A stretch of 64,000 nt of DNA. Source: Flavobacterium restrictum (lineage in GTDB: Bacteria > Bacteroidota > Bacteroidia > Flavobacteriales > Flavobacteriaceae). Shown one piece after another: positions 9,315-18,741 of this stretch. Each line of letters begins with the position of its first letter. Position 1 is the first letter of the stretch. The notes beneath the pieces were generated by a model. The model was not told the DNA's origin and ran no database searches. It saw only the letters and a program-made list of their open reading frames with translations. The position numbers and the translations under genes are program-made. Location of the stretch: assembly GCF_007097245.1 (NCBI RefSeq), contig NZ_VJZT01000001.1:186001-250000 (forward strand), read 5' to 3'.

Positions 9315-11411
9315 ATGAAACAAATTTTTTCCTTATTTCTTGTATTTGCCATAAGTATGCTGCACGGGCAAAGTGTGCAATCGCCCTCGGGCAAGATTGT
9401 TCTCCAGTTCAAATTATCCGCTAACGGACAACCTATTTATGCCGTAAACTATAAAAATAAAGCCGCTATTTTAGAAAGTGCTTTGGGAATCAAACTTAAG
9501 GACAAACCCGCTTTGGAAACTAATTTTCAAGTCGAAACGAGTAAAACAAGCACTTTCAACGAGACTTGGAAACCTGTTTTAGGCGAACAAAGTGAGATTG
9601 TAAATCATTATAACGAACTTACCGTTGGATTGATTAACAAAGATTCGAAAGTAAAAATGAACATTATTTTTAGAGTTTTTGACGAAGGTGTGGCGTTTCG
9701 ATATGATTTTCCTAGGCAAGCTGATTTGAATTATTTCATCATTTCGGATGAGGATACGCAATTCAATTTAACAGATAATCACAACGTTTTTTGGATTCCA
9801 GGCGATTTTGATAGCAACGAATACGACTACAACCAAACCAAAATTTCTGAAATTGACAATTCCAAAATCAATATGAATAATGGTATTGGCGTAAAATCCA
9901 TTCCTGGAAAATACACCGTTCAAACTCCTTTGATGATGAAATCTCCAGCAGGTTTGTACCTCAATATATTCGAAGCTGCGGTGGTCAATTATCCAGTAAT
10001 GCACCTCAAAGCGGATGTTACAAATTATCAATTAACCGCTCAATTGGTGCCAAACGCCATTGGCGATAAAGCCTATTTGCAAGCACCTTGCGTGTCGCCA
10101 TGGCGAACCATTATGATTAGCGATGATGCTAGAGATATTGTGGGTTCCAAGATGATTTTAAACCTAAATGAACCTTCAAAAATCGAGGATACTTCGTGGA
10201 TTAAGCCCATGAAGTATGTGGGAATTTGGTGGGAAATGCACGTAGGAAAATCGACTTGGGATTATGCTGGTTCACAAAATGCCACCAATTTTGCCGATGC
10301 GCCAAAAGCATCAGGAAAACATGGCGCAACAACAGAAAATACCAAACGATACATTGATTTTGCCGCCAAAAATGGTTTTGACGGCGTTCTTGTAGAAGGT
10401 TGGAATGTGGGCTGGGAGGATTGGAATGGCAACTGGAAAGAGGAAGTGTTTGATTTTACAACACCATATCCCGATTTTGATATTGCCGCTATTGCCGCTT
10501 ACGCAAAATCCAAAAATGTCAAAATGATTATGCACAGCGAAACATCGGGATCGGTAGCTAATTTTGAACGTCATTTAGATCGTGATTTTGAGAACATGGT
10601 CAAGTATAATTATCCTGCAGTAAAAACGGGTTATGTGGGCAAAATTATTCCGCGTGGTGAGTTTCATGATGGACAAACTATGGTCAATCACTTTAATTAT
10701 GTAGCGCATCGTGCCGCAGATTATAAGCTTATGGTCAATTCTCATGAATCGTCAAGACCTACAGGTTACGGTAGAACGTATCCTAATTATGTAGCTGCCG
10801 AGGCTGCTCGTGGTACTGAATTCAATGCTTGGAGTATAGGAAATCCGCCTATGCACGAAACTATTTTACCCTTTACACGACTTTTGGGTGGACCAATGGA
10901 TTATACGCCAGGAATTTTTGAAATCAAAATGAGTTATTATGATAAAAATAAAACCGAGCAAGTTCACACTACATTGGTCAAACAATTGGCGTTGTATGTA
11001 ACGATGTATTCGCCTATTCAAATGGCTGCCGATTTGATTGAAAATTACGAGAAATACCCAGATGCTTTTCAGTTTATCAAAGATGTTGCCGTAGATTGGC
11101 AAGAGTCCAAATACCTAGAAGCGGAACCAGGTGATTATTTGACCATTGTTCGAAAAGCCAAAAATTCCGAAAAATGGTTCCTTGGTGCCATCACCGATGA
11201 AAATGCCCGAAAAACAACCATCAAATTAGATTTTCTTTCGTCAGGCAAAAAGTATAAAGCCATTGTGTATCAAGATTCCAAAGATGCCGATTGGAAAAAG
11301 AATCCCATTGCTTACACCATCAAAACAATGGAAGTTACTAGCAAGTCAAAAATCAATTTGAATTTGGCTCCTGGTGGCGGAACAGCAATTAGTTTTGAAC
11401 TTATTCCCTAA
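9315..11411 (+). CDS. GH97 alpha-glucosidase (SusB-like, inverting type)
   Basis: This 698-residue GH97 enzyme has a signal peptide (LVFAISMLHGQS). An N-terminal beta-super-sandwich is followed by a TIM barrel (MKYVGIWWEMHVGKSTW, NGFDGVLVEGWNVGWEDWNG) and a C-terminal beta domain. Three glutamates match the catalytic set of inverting SusB: Glu409 (MIMHSETSG), Glu478 (VNSHESSRPTG) and Glu502 (AARGTEFNAW). Their spacing of 69 and 24 residues equals that of SusB Glu439/Glu508/Glu532. Retaining GH97 alpha-galactosidases use an Asp nucleophile instead, so alpha-glucosidase activity is favoured. It has its own terminator and candidate promoter, so it may be regulated apart from the beta-glucan genes upstream. 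Confidence 0.94.
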   Translation: MKQIFSLFLVFAISMLHGQSVQSPSGKIVLQFKLSANGQPIYAVNYKNKAAILESALGIKLKDKPALETNFQVETSKTSTFNETWKPVLGEQSEIVNHYNELTVGLINKDSKVKMNIIFRVFDEGVAFRYDFPRQADLNYFIISDEDTQFNLTDNHNVFWIPGDFDSNEYDYNQTKISEIDNSKINMNNGIGVKSIPGKYTVQTPLMMKSPAGLYLNIFEAAVVNYPVMHLKADVTNYQLTAQLVPNAIGDKAYLQAPCVSPWRTIMISDDARDIVGSKMILNLNEPSKIEDTSWIKPMKYVGIWWEMHVGKSTWDYAGSQNATNFADAPKASGKHGATTENTKRYIDFAAKNGFDGVLVEGWNVGWEDWNGNWKEEVFDFTTPYPDFDIAAIAAYAKSKNVKMIMHSETSGSVANFERHLDRDFENMVKYNYPAVKTGYVGKIIPRGEFHDGQTMVNHFNYVAHRAADYKLMVNSHESSRPTGYGRTYPNYVAAEAARGTEFNAWSIGNPPMHETILPFTRLLGGPMDYTPGIFEIKMSYYDKNKTEQVHTTLVKQLALYVTMYSPIQMAADLIENYEKYPDAFQFIKDVAVDWQESKYLEAEPGDYLTIVRKAKNSEKWFLGAITDENARKTTIKLDFLSSGKKYKAIVYQDSKDADWKKNPIAYTIKTMEVTSKSKINLNLAPGGGTAISFELIP

Positions 11412-11418
11412 CAATTGG

Positions 11419-11451
11419 AACCGGAAAGTGTATTCTTTTCGGTTTTTTTTT
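11419..11451 (+). terminator. Intrinsic terminator after the GH97 gene
   Basis: The arms aaccggaaa (11419-11427) and ttttcggtt (11436-11444), with one G-T pair, are followed by a run of T residues to 11451. It lies 8 bases after the stop codon. Confidence 0.78.
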
Positions 11452-11520
11452 AATTTCAAAAGGAATTTGTTGACTGCAATAAACTCCTTTTAAACATCCA
11501 TTTAATTCCCCCAATAAATT

Positions 11521-12897
11521 ATGAAAAAATCAATTATGCTTGCCTTTGTTTTATGCAATAGCTTCTTGGCTTTGGCACAAAAAAAAGACGGACTGGTACT
11601 TCAAACAATTTATAAAACGGCTTTAACCAATTCCCAGTGCTACTCGTGGTTGGATTATTTATCCAATCAAATTGGCGGCCGATTATCTGGTTCAACCAAC
11701 GCCGAAAAAGCAGTATTCTATACCAAATCACAACTCGAAACACTGGGTTTAGACCGCGTATTTCTGCAAGAAGTCATGGTGCCAAAATGGGTGCGAGGCG
11801 ATAAAGAAGTAGCTTATATTGTCAACAATAAAACTAAAATTGCGGTTCCCATTTGTGCTTTGGGAGGCTCTGTTGCAACACCTAAAAATGGGCTTTTGGC
11901 CCCAATAATTGAGGTTCACAGTATAGCAGATCTGGCACAATTAGGCGATAAAATAAAAGGTAAAATAGTGTTTTTTAATAGACCCATGGATCCTGAAAAT
12001 ATTGAAACCTTTAAGTCCTATGGAGGTTGTGTGGATCAACGGTTTGATGGCGCTAAAGAAGCTTCAAAATGGGGTGCTGTAGGAACAATAGTGCGGTCGA
12101 TGAACCTGCGTTTGGATGATTTTCCGCATACTGGCGTGCAAAGTTATGGCGATATTCCTAAATCACAATACATTCCTACGGCAGCAATTAGCACCAATGC
12201 CGCAGAATTATTGAGTAAAACCCTTAAAAAAAATCCAACTTTGAAATTTTATTTCAAACAATCTTGCCAGCAATTACCGGATGTTTTGTCCTATAATGTT
12301 GTGGGAGAAATAAAAGGAAGTACCCATCCAGAAAATATTATGGTAGTAGGTGGGCATCTGGATTCATGGGATTTAGCAGATGGTTCCCATGACGATGGCG
12401 CTGGAGTTGTCCAAAGTATGGAAGTTCTAAATATTTTTAAAAAAATGGGTTACAAGCCCCAAAATACGCTTCGGGTAGTGCTTTTTATGAATGAAGAAAA
12501 CGGGGGTAAAGGCGGCGAAAAATACCAAGAACTTGCACAATCCAATCACGAAAACCATATTCTTGCTTTAGAAAGTGACTCGGGAGGATTTAGTCCAAGA
12601 GGTTTTTCATTGGAATGTGATGAGGCCAATTTTGCAACTATTTCAGGATGGAAAACTCTTTTTGAACCATATTTAATTCACAGTTTTGTCAAAGGGCACA
12701 GCGGTTCAGATATTGAACTTTTAACTTCCAAAAACCTTGTAAAAGCAGGACTCAAACCAGATTCACAGCGGTATTTTGATTACCATCATGCCCTAAACGA
12801 TACTTTTGATGCCATTAATAAACGGGAGTTGGAACTAGGAGCTGCCACTATGACTTCATTAGTGTATTTGATAGATCAATATGGTGTTGTGAAGTAA
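11521..12897 (+). CDS. M28-family metallopeptidase, carboxypeptidase Q-like
   Basis: This 458-residue secreted zinc peptidase has a signal peptide (MLAFVLCNSFLALAQ). A PA-like insert lies in the middle (KIKGKIVFFNRPMDPENIET). The catalytic domain carries the M28 zinc ligands: His and Asp in VVGGHLDSWDL and GSHDDGAGVV, the Glu pair in LFMNEENGGKGG, Asp in ALESDSGGF, and the distal His in DYHHALNDTFD. Length and motif spacing resemble carboxypeptidase Q (plasma glutamate carboxypeptidase). It probably trims dipeptides in the periplasm or outside the cell. No functional link to the glycan genes is evident apart from proximity. Confidence 0.9.
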   Translation: MKKSIMLAFVLCNSFLALAQKKDGLVLQTIYKTALTNSQCYSWLDYLSNQIGGRLSGSTNAEKAVFYTKSQLETLGLDRVFLQEVMVPKWVRGDKEVAYIVNNKTKIAVPICALGGSVATPKNGLLAPIIEVHSIADLAQLGDKIKGKIVFFNRPMDPENIETFKSYGGCVDQRFDGAKEASKWGAVGTIVRSMNLRLDDFPHTGVQSYGDIPKSQYIPTAAISTNAAELLSKTLKKNPTLKFYFKQSCQQLPDVLSYNVVGEIKGSTHPENIMVVGGHLDSWDLADGSHDDGAGVVQSMEVLNIFKKMGYKPQNTLRVVLFMNEENGGKGGEKYQELAQSNHENHILALESDSGGFSPRGFSLECDEANFATISGWKTLFEPYLIHSFVKGHSGSDIELLTSKNLVKAGLKPDSQRYFDYHHALNDTFDAINKRELELGAATMTSLVYLIDQYGVVK

Positions 12898-12920
12898 TAT
12901 CTGAAAAACTTTACCACAAA

Positions 12921-12956
12921 AAAAAGCTACAAGTCTAGAACTTGTAGCTTTTTTTA
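12921..12956. terminator. Bidirectional terminator between convergent genes
   Basis: A 14-bp stem aaaaagctacaagt (12921-12934) / acttgtagcttttt (12940-12953) has a 5-base loop and T runs on both strands. It sits between the M28 peptidase (+) and the OmpA-like gene (-), so it can serve both. Confidence 0.88.
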
Positions 12957-12987
12957 GTTTTATAAAAGTTGTGCTTTTTTGAACAGT

Positions 12988-13821
12988 TTATTGTTGTTGT
13001 TTTTTCATTTCCTTTTCGATCATGTCATAAAACTGGTCTATTTTAGGCAAAACTACAATACGTGTTCTTCTGTTTTTTGCTTTATTTTCTGGGGAATCAT
13101 TAGGAACTAATGGGATGTAAGAACTTCTACCAGCTGCGATTAATTGTTCTGGTTTTACGCCTAAATCTTTAGTCAATACGCGGATAATGGCTGTAGAACG
13201 TTTTACGCTCAAATCCCAGTTGTCTAGCAAAATAGCGTTTGGTTTCATGGCATCGCTATCCGTGTGACCTTCAACCATGCACTCAAAATCAGGTTTGTCA
13301 TTGACTACTTTGGCCACTTTGGCTAATACGCCTTTGGCTTTATCAGTCACATCATAACTACCGCTTTTGAACAATAATTTATCGGCAATGGAGATAAAAA
13401 CTACGCCTTTTTCAACATTAATTTCGATATCTGGATCCGAGATTCCAACAGCACCTTTCAAACTGGTAACAATAGCAAGGGTTACGCTGTCTTTTTTGGT
13501 CAAAGCATCTTGCATTCTGCTTATTTTCAAATCTTTTTCTTTGATAGATTCTAGGGCTTTTTCAATGTTTTCGGCTCCTTTTGTTGTCAGTACCGTCATG
13601 TCTTTGGAAGAATTAATCAACGTTTGATTGTGATCTTTCAAGCCAGCTACAGTAGCAGTAAGACCCGCTTTTTCCTCTAAACAAGAATTTAATTTTACGG
13701 TGGCGGTATTCAATAAATCTTGGGTCTCTTTGTTTTTAGCTTCTAAATCAGCGTATTTCTTTTTAGAAACGCAAGAAGTCAAAAGTGCTAGAGCGGATAG
13801 GGTAATTACTATTTTTCTCAT
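12988..13821 (-). CDS. OmpA-family peptidoglycan-binding lipoprotein
   Basis: This 277-residue protein has a lipoprotein signal MRKIVITLSALALLTSC (Cys17). A helical, probably coiled-coil segment spans about residues 20-115 (KKYADLEAKNKETQDLLN onward). The C-terminal OmpA/MotB-like domain has the peptidoglycan-binding motif region VEGHTDSDAMKP, followed by LSVKRSTAIIRVL, LIAAGRSSYIPLVPNDSPENKAKNRRT (first and last parts) and the closing NRRTRIVVLP. It anchors the outer membrane to the cell wall. The start is fixed by the signal peptide. Confidence 0.92.
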   Translation of the reverse strand: MRKIVITLSALALLTSCVSKKKYADLEAKNKETQDLLNTATVKLNSCLEEKAGLTATVAGLKDHNQTLINSSKDMTVLTTKGAENIEKALESIKEKDLKISRMQDALTKKDSVTLAIVTSLKGAVGISDPDIEINVEKGVVFISIADKLLFKSGSYDVTDKAKGVLAKVAKVVNDKPDFECMVEGHTDSDAMKPNAILLDNWDLSVKRSTAIIRVLTKDLGVKPEQLIAAGRSSYIPLVPNDSPENKAKNRRTRIVVLPKIDQFYDMIEKEMKKQQQ

Positions 13822-13850
13822 AAAAATTAATTTTAATTAAACGTGAGTTA

Positions 13851-13858
13851 CAAAGTTA
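13851..13858 (-). promoter_or_regulatory. Candidate -7 element (TAACTTTG) of the OmpA-like gene
   Basis: On the minus strand TAACTTTG matches TAnnTTTG exactly, 29 bases before the start codon. A TTG lies 24 bases farther upstream. A perfect motif in a short divergent gap before a structural gene makes this a reasonable promoter candidate. Confidence 0.55.
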
Positions 13859-13892
13859 GTTTTTTAATATGGAAATAAATGTCAAAAGAGTC

Positions 13893-14873
13893 TTAAAAAA
13901 TGGTAACTTTCTGGATGAAGTATTTATAAACGATACTTTTGGTGGTAAAGTATTCCTGCGATTGAAAAGAACTTCTTTTAGCATAATGATGATTAAAATT
14001 TTTATAAAATGCCCCATGCGCTTTTAAAATTGCAAGCGAATGTTTGAATTTTCCTTGTCCCAAAAAATGAATTCCTGCCACACCATCCAACACCATCCTA
14101 ATAAAAAGTGTCGTATATAAAGATGATTTAGGTAAATTCTTGGTCAGCATAAACAACGAATTTCTAAAATTCAAAAAGGTTTTTTTAGGATTTCCTTGAT
14201 CCAAAGTAGCACCGCCCACATGATACACCACCGATTGAAACTCGTATTTAACAGCATAACCTTTATTAAAGGTTCGCCAACACAAATCTATTTCCTCTTG
14301 ATGCGCAAAAAAATCAACATCAAAACCGTTTAATTCCTTGTAAACCCAACTTCGGATAAAAAAACAAGCACCCGAAGCCCAAAATATTTCACGATAGTCA
14401 TCGTATTGTCCGTTGTCTTTTTCTAAAGTTTCAAAAACACGTCCCCGACAAAAAGGAAACCCGTATTTGTCTATAAATCCACCCGCTGCACCAGCATATT
14501 CAAAGTATTCTTTACGCTTATAATCCAAAATTTTGGGTTGAATGATAGCGGTTTTGGGTTCCTTTTTGAATGTTTCAAGAATAGGTTTCAGCCAGTTTTC
14601 AGTCACTTCCACATCCGAATTGACCAAAGCAAAAATTTCGGCATCAATATGCTGCAAAGCGGCGTTGTATCCGCCAGCAAAGCCTAAATTATGGTTGTTT
14701 TCAACGATTTTTACCGTTGGAAAATTCACTTTTACAAACGCAATAGAATTATCCGTAGAAGCATTATCGGCAACATAAATATCCGCTTCGGGAGAGAATT
14801 GAACAATGGATGGTAAGAACTGCTCTAGTAATTTTGTTCCATTCCAATTGAGGATGACAACGGCTATTTTCAT
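13893..14873 (-). CDS. Family 2 glycosyltransferase (GT-A fold)
   Basis: This 326-residue enzyme transfers a sugar from a nucleotide donor, probably onto a cell-surface glycan. The N-terminal Rossmann-like part reads MKIAVVILNWNGTKLLEQFL, followed by the nucleotide-binding region VADNASTDNSI and NLGFAGGYNAAL. The metal-binding acidic motif is in LVNSDVEV, and the later region has FWASGACFFIRSWVY, GFDVDFFAHQEEIDLCWR and a HVGGATL block, all typical of rhamnosyltransferase-like GT2 enzymes. It has no transmembrane segment. The donor and acceptor cannot be read from sequence. Confidence 0.9.
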   Translation of the reverse strand: MKIAVVILNWNGTKLLEQFLPSIVQFSPEADIYVADNASTDNSIAFVKVNFPTVKIVENNHNLGFAGGYNAALQHIDAEIFALVNSDVEVTENWLKPILETFKKEPKTAIIQPKILDYKRKEYFEYAGAAGGFIDKYGFPFCRGRVFETLEKDNGQYDDYREIFWASGACFFIRSWVYKELNGFDVDFFAHQEEIDLCWRTFNKGYAVKYEFQSVVYHVGGATLDQGNPKKTFLNFRNSLFMLTKNLPKSSLYTTLFIRMVLDGVAGIHFLGQGKFKHSLAILKAHGAFYKNFNHHYAKRSSFQSQEYFTTKSIVYKYFIQKVTIF

Positions 14874-14957
14874 TTATGTTTTTTATATTTTTAAAATAAA
14901 TTTAAGAGCGACCTGTTTTGAATTTTAGTATCCCAATTGTCTTTCCTCTTTCTTTTC

Positions 14958-15407
14958 TCATCTCTTCTCATAATCCGGCAATTCCTTCAAAAACTCGTAT
15001 TTTTCATTCTCAAAATCCATGATGCAAAAGTAATGATTCAAACCATTGGTCACCATCAAAAATTGAGACTTTAGCGTCATGTTATATTGTGCGATTTGGT
15101 CAAAAGTATTTTGGGCAATTTTAATTTCGGGAGCTTTGCATTCTACAAGAACAAAAATAGAACCATCGGGATGGTAAACCACAATATCGTAGCGTTTGCG
15201 TAATCCATTGACTTGCAATACTTTTTCGACATTGATTAAGGATTTTGGGTATTTTTTTTCTTCCAATAAAAACCGAACCACATGCTGTCGAACCCATTCT
15301 TCGGGCGTGAGAATGATGAATTTTTTCCTAATTTCGTCGAAAATAGATACTTTATTTTCGCTATTTTTGAAACGAAAAGAATAAGAAGGAAAATGGAGTT
15401 GTTGCAT
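14958..15407 (-). CDS. HsdR_N-like (type I restriction R N-terminal) nuclease-fold protein
   Basis: This 149-residue stand-alone protein has the fold of the N-terminal domain of type I restriction R subunits. Visible elements are LTPEEWVRQHVVRFLLEEKKYPKSL, RYDIVVYHPDGSIFVLVECKAP and the final MDFENEKYEFLKELPDY. The PD-(D/E)xK-like residues are Asp in RYDIVVY and Glu-x-Lys in VECKAP. It lacks helicase and specificity partners, so it is not an active type I system. It lies divergently beside holA, which hints at a replication or repair link. The function is unknown. Confidence 0.8.
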   Translation of the reverse strand: MQQLHFPSYSFRFKNSENKVSIFDEIRKKFIILTPEEWVRQHVVRFLLEEKKYPKSLINVEKVLQVNGLRKRYDIVVYHPDGSIFVLVECKAPEIKIAQNTFDQIAQYNMTLKSQFLMVTNGLNHYFCIMDFENEKYEFLKELPDYEKR

Positions 15408-15536
15408 AAAGCAAAAGTAAGACTTTTAGAATAGAGAAAAAAGAGAATAGAAAAAAGAGCAAAGAAGTAAGAAAAAGAGATGCGATATTTTGAAAATCTG
15501 AAATCAAAAATCGTTAATCAAAAATCATAAATCTTA

Positions 15537-16541
15537 ATGGACGAAGTTTTAAAAATAGTCAATGACATCAAGGCGGGCAACATCAAACCGATCTATTTTT
15601 TGATGGGCGAGGAACCGTATTATATCGATAAATTATCGGATTATATAGAGAAAAGCATTTTATCCGAAGAGGAAAAGGGCTTTAACCAAACCGTTTTGTA
15701 CGGGCGTGATGTGACGATAGAAGATATTGTTTCGACCGCCAAACGCTACCCAATGATGGCAGATAGACAAGTCGTAATTGTTAAGGAAGCGCAGGAATTG
15801 ATACGTACCATTGATAAACTAGAATCCTACGCCGAGAATCCAATGGCAACAACGGTTTTGGTTTTTTGTTACAAATACAAAACGCTAGACAAACGAAAAA
15901 AACTCCCCAAAATACTAGCCAAAACTGGTGTTGTTTATGAAAGTAAAAAGCTCTACGAAAACCAAGTGGGCGATTGGATTAAGCGGGTTTTGGCAGGCAA
16001 AAAATACGGTATCGAACCCAAAGCAACTGCCATGTTGGTGGAGTTTTTAGGAACGGATTTGAGTAAAATCAACAATGAACTCGAAAAATTGCAAATCATT
16101 TTGCCCAAAGGCAGCACCATAACTCCAGAAGATATTGAGGAAAATATTGGCTTTAGCAAGGATTTTAATGTGTTTGAATTGCGAAAAGCGATTGGCGAAC
16201 GCAACCAACTAAAAGCCTACTCAATAGCCGATAATTTCTCTAAAAATCCAAAAGATAATCCGCTAGTGATGACCACGGGATTGGTGTTTAGTTTCTTTGT
16301 TCAGTTATTGAAATACCACGGTTTGAAAGATAAAAACCCTAAAAATGTAGCCGCAGTTTTGGGCGTGAATCCTTATTTTATGAAGGAATACGATGTGGCT
16401 GTAAAAAATTATCCCATGCGAAAAGTAAGCCAAATTGTAACGGCATTGCGCGATACCGATGTAAAAAGCAAAGGTGTTGGTGCCAATGCTTTGTCCCAAT
16501 CGGATTTATTGCGAGAAATGCTTTTTAAAATTTTTAATTAA
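15537..16541 (+). CDS. holA: DNA polymerase III subunit delta
   Basis: This 334-residue delta subunit is part of the clamp loader and opens the beta clamp. It starts with the characteristic IKPIYFLMGEEPYYIDKLSDYI, continues with the AAA-like domains (YPMMADRQVVIVKEAQEL, LVFCYKYKTLDKRKKLPK) and ends with the helical collar domain (FSFFVQLLKYHGLKDKNPKN, GVNPYFMKEY). No Walker A is present, as expected for delta. Length agrees with the family. Confidence 0.93.
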   Translation: MDEVLKIVNDIKAGNIKPIYFLMGEEPYYIDKLSDYIEKSILSEEEKGFNQTVLYGRDVTIEDIVSTAKRYPMMADRQVVIVKEAQELIRTIDKLESYAENPMATTVLVFCYKYKTLDKRKKLPKILAKTGVVYESKKLYENQVGDWIKRVLAGKKYGIEPKATAMLVEFLGTDLSKINNELEKLQIILPKGSTITPEDIEENIGFSKDFNVFELRKAIGERNQLKAYSIADNFSKNPKDNPLVMTTGLVFSFFVQLLKYHGLKDKNPKNVAAVLGVNPYFMKEYDVAVKNYPMRKVSQIVTALRDTDVKSKGVGANALSQSDLLREMLFKIFN

Positions 16542-16592
16542 CATTGAAAATTCCCGATATTTGCAACTCTTTAAAAACAAAATACCACAATT

Positions 16593-16775
16593 ATGGGAAT
16601 GAATAAAAATACAGTTTTGGGCTGGGCAACCTTAATTATGATTCTGATGGGGTTATTACTCATTGGGTTGGGGGCTTTTCGATATGACGATGTAGCAGGT
16701 TGGGGATTTGCCGCTGTAGGATTTGGATTCTTGGCTAATGCTTGGGTGTTTAGCTCGCTGAAAGGCCGTTTGTAA
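16593..16775 (+). CDS. Small two-helix membrane protein (CAL67264-like)
   Basis: This 60-residue protein has two hydrophobic segments, about residues 8-27 (LGWATLIMILMGLLLIGLGA) and 34-54 (GWGFAAVGFGFLANAWVFSS), joined by a short RYDDVA loop. It resembles the small family named after CAL67264 in Flavobacteriia, recognised from memory of such sequences. It lies between holA and ettA on the same strand, 51 bases after holA. The function is not known. Confidence 0.75.
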   Translation: MGMNKNTVLGWATLIMILMGLLLIGLGAFRYDDVAGWGFAAVGFGFLANAWVFSSLKGRL

Positions 16776-16844
16776 GAGGTATTATTGGGCTATAAAAACT
16801 ATTTTTTCTATTCATAAATCTAAATTCTAAAATCATAAATCGAT

Positions 16845-18539
16845 ATGTCAGACGATAAAAAAGTAATTTTCTCAATGCAGAAATTGAGTAAAACCTATCA
16901 AGGAGCCGATAAACCGGTACTTAAAAACATTTATTTAAGCTTTTTTTACGGGGCTAAAATTGGTATTCTAGGTCTAAATGGTTCTGGAAAATCCTCCCTT
17001 TTGAAAATTATTGCAGGAGTTGATAAAAACTACCAAGGCGATGTGGTTTTTCAACCGGGTTATACCGTGGGGTATTTGGAGCAAGAACCTATTTTGGATG
17101 ATTCTAAAACCGTTATCGAAATTGTTCGAGAAGGCGTTGCCGAAACAATGGCAGTTTTGGAAGAATACAATAAAATCAACGATTTGTTTGGTCTTGAAGA
17201 AAATTATTCTGATCCAGACAAAATGGATAAGTTAATGAACAAGCAAGCCGAATTGCAAGACAAAATCGATGCGCTTGGTGCTTGGGAAATCGATACCAAA
17301 CTGGAAATTGCCATGGATGCCTTGCGCACGCCAGAGGGCGATACGCCTATCAAAAACCTTTCGGGAGGAGAGCGTCGTCGGGTGGCTTTATGTCGTTTGT
17401 TGTTGCAACAACCTGACGTATTGTTACTGGATGAGCCAACGAATCACTTGGATGCCGAGAGTGTACTTTGGTTGGAGCAACATTTAGCGCAATATGCAGG
17501 AACAGTAATTGCGGTAACGCATGACCGGTATTTCTTGGATAATGTGGCGGGTTGGATTCTAGAATTGGATAGAGGCGAAGGTATTCCCTGGAAGGGAAAT
17601 TATTCGTCTTGGTTAGACCAAAAATCAAGTCGTATGGCACTCGAAGAAAAAGTAGCTTCCAAACGTAGAAAAACCTTGGAACGCGAGTTGGACTGGGTGC
17701 GTCAAGGAGCAAAAGGGCGTCAAACCAAACAAAAAGCGCGTTTACAGAACTACGATAAATTATTGAACGAAGACCAAAAACAATTGGACGAAAACTTGGA
17801 AATCTACATTCCAAATGGGCCTCGTTTGGGTACGAATGTTATCGAAGCCAAGAATGTTGCCAAAGCTTTTGGGGACAAATTATTATACGACAACTTAAAC
17901 TTCACTTTGCCACAAGCCGGAATTGTTGGAATTATTGGGCCTAACGGTGCGGGTAAATCTACCATTTTCAAAATGATTATGGGCGAGCAAAAAACGGATA
18001 GCGGTGAATTTATGGTTGGCGATACTGTTAAAATCGCTTATGTAGATCAAGCACATTCGAATATTGACCCGAATAAATCCATTTGGGAAAATTTTGCCGA
18101 TGGTCAGGAATTGATTATGATGGGCGGAAAACAAGTAAATTCAAGAGCGTATTTATCCCGTTTCAACTTTGGTGGTGGTGAGCAAAACAAGAAAGTTTCA
18201 GCGCTTTCTGGTGGAGAGCGCAACCGTTTGCACTTGGCGATGACCTTGAAAGAAGAAGGAAACGTACTTTTATTAGATGAGCCAACGAATGATTTGGATG
18301 TAAACACGCTTCGTGCCTTGGAGGAAGGTTTGGAGAATTTTGCAGGTTGTGCCGTAGTGATTTCGCACGACAGATGGTTCTTGGACCGAATTTGTACGCA
18401 CATACTAGCTTTCGAAGGCGACTCGGAAGTGTATTATTTTGAAGGTGGATTCTCTGATTATGAAGAAAATAAAAAGAAACGTTTGGGTGGCGATTTGACC
18501 CCAAAACGTTTGAAATACAGAAAATTGATTCGAAATTAA
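16845..18539 (+). CDS. ettA: Energy-dependent translational throttle protein (ABC-F ATPase)
   Basis: This 564-residue soluble ABC-F protein has two ATP-binding cassettes. The first has GLNGSGKSS, signature LSGGERRRVALCRLL and LLLDEPTNHLDAESV. The second has GPNGAGKST, signature LSGGERNRLHLAM and LLLDEPTNDLDVNTL. The arm and linker between them, about residues 255-330, are rich in Lys/Arg (KVASKRRKTLERELDWVRQG). EttA binds the ribosomal E site and gates early elongation according to ATP level. Length and arm size match EttA more closely than antibiotic-resistance ABC-F proteins. Confidence 0.95.
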   Translation: MSDDKKVIFSMQKLSKTYQGADKPVLKNIYLSFFYGAKIGILGLNGSGKSSLLKIIAGVDKNYQGDVVFQPGYTVGYLEQEPILDDSKTVIEIVREGVAETMAVLEEYNKINDLFGLEENYSDPDKMDKLMNKQAELQDKIDALGAWEIDTKLEIAMDALRTPEGDTPIKNLSGGERRRVALCRLLLQQPDVLLLDEPTNHLDAESVLWLEQHLAQYAGTVIAVTHDRYFLDNVAGWILELDRGEGIPWKGNYSSWLDQKSSRMALEEKVASKRRKTLERELDWVRQGAKGRQTKQKARLQNYDKLLNEDQKQLDENLEIYIPNGPRLGTNVIEAKNVAKAFGDKLLYDNLNFTLPQAGIVGIIGPNGAGKSTIFKMIMGEQKTDSGEFMVGDTVKIAYVDQAHSNIDPNKSIWENFADGQELIMMGGKQVNSRAYLSRFNFGGGEQNKKVSALSGGERNRLHLAMTLKEEGNVLLLDEPTNDLDVNTLRALEEGLENFAGCAVVISHDRWFLDRICTHILAFEGDSEVYYFEGGFSDYEENKKKRLGGDLTPKRLKYRKLIRN

Positions 18540-18562
18540 TCCCATCAATGCTCTTAAATAAT

Positions 18563-18594
18563 AAACCGAAACAGTACTTGTTTCGGTTTTTTTT
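18563..18594 (+). terminator. Intrinsic terminator after ettA
   Basis: The arms aaaccgaaac (18563-18572) and gtttcggttt (18580-18589) form a 10-bp stem followed by T residues, 24 bases after the ettA stop. Confidence 0.85.
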
Positions 18595-18741
18595 GTAAAA
18601 AAAAGAATGTTTTAAGCAAAAGGCATTATGATTTTTTAAATATTAACAGTATTTTTTTACTTTGTGATAACATTGTGCTTTACTAGATTTAATTAGTCTA
18701 CCTTGTGCTTTGGTACCATTTTGAGTCCATCAAAAAACGAT

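Noticed and set aside
14958..16541. Possible restriction-modification system
   Set aside because: Only an HsdR_N-like domain is present. No methylase, specificity or helicase subunit is near, and the neighbour is holA.
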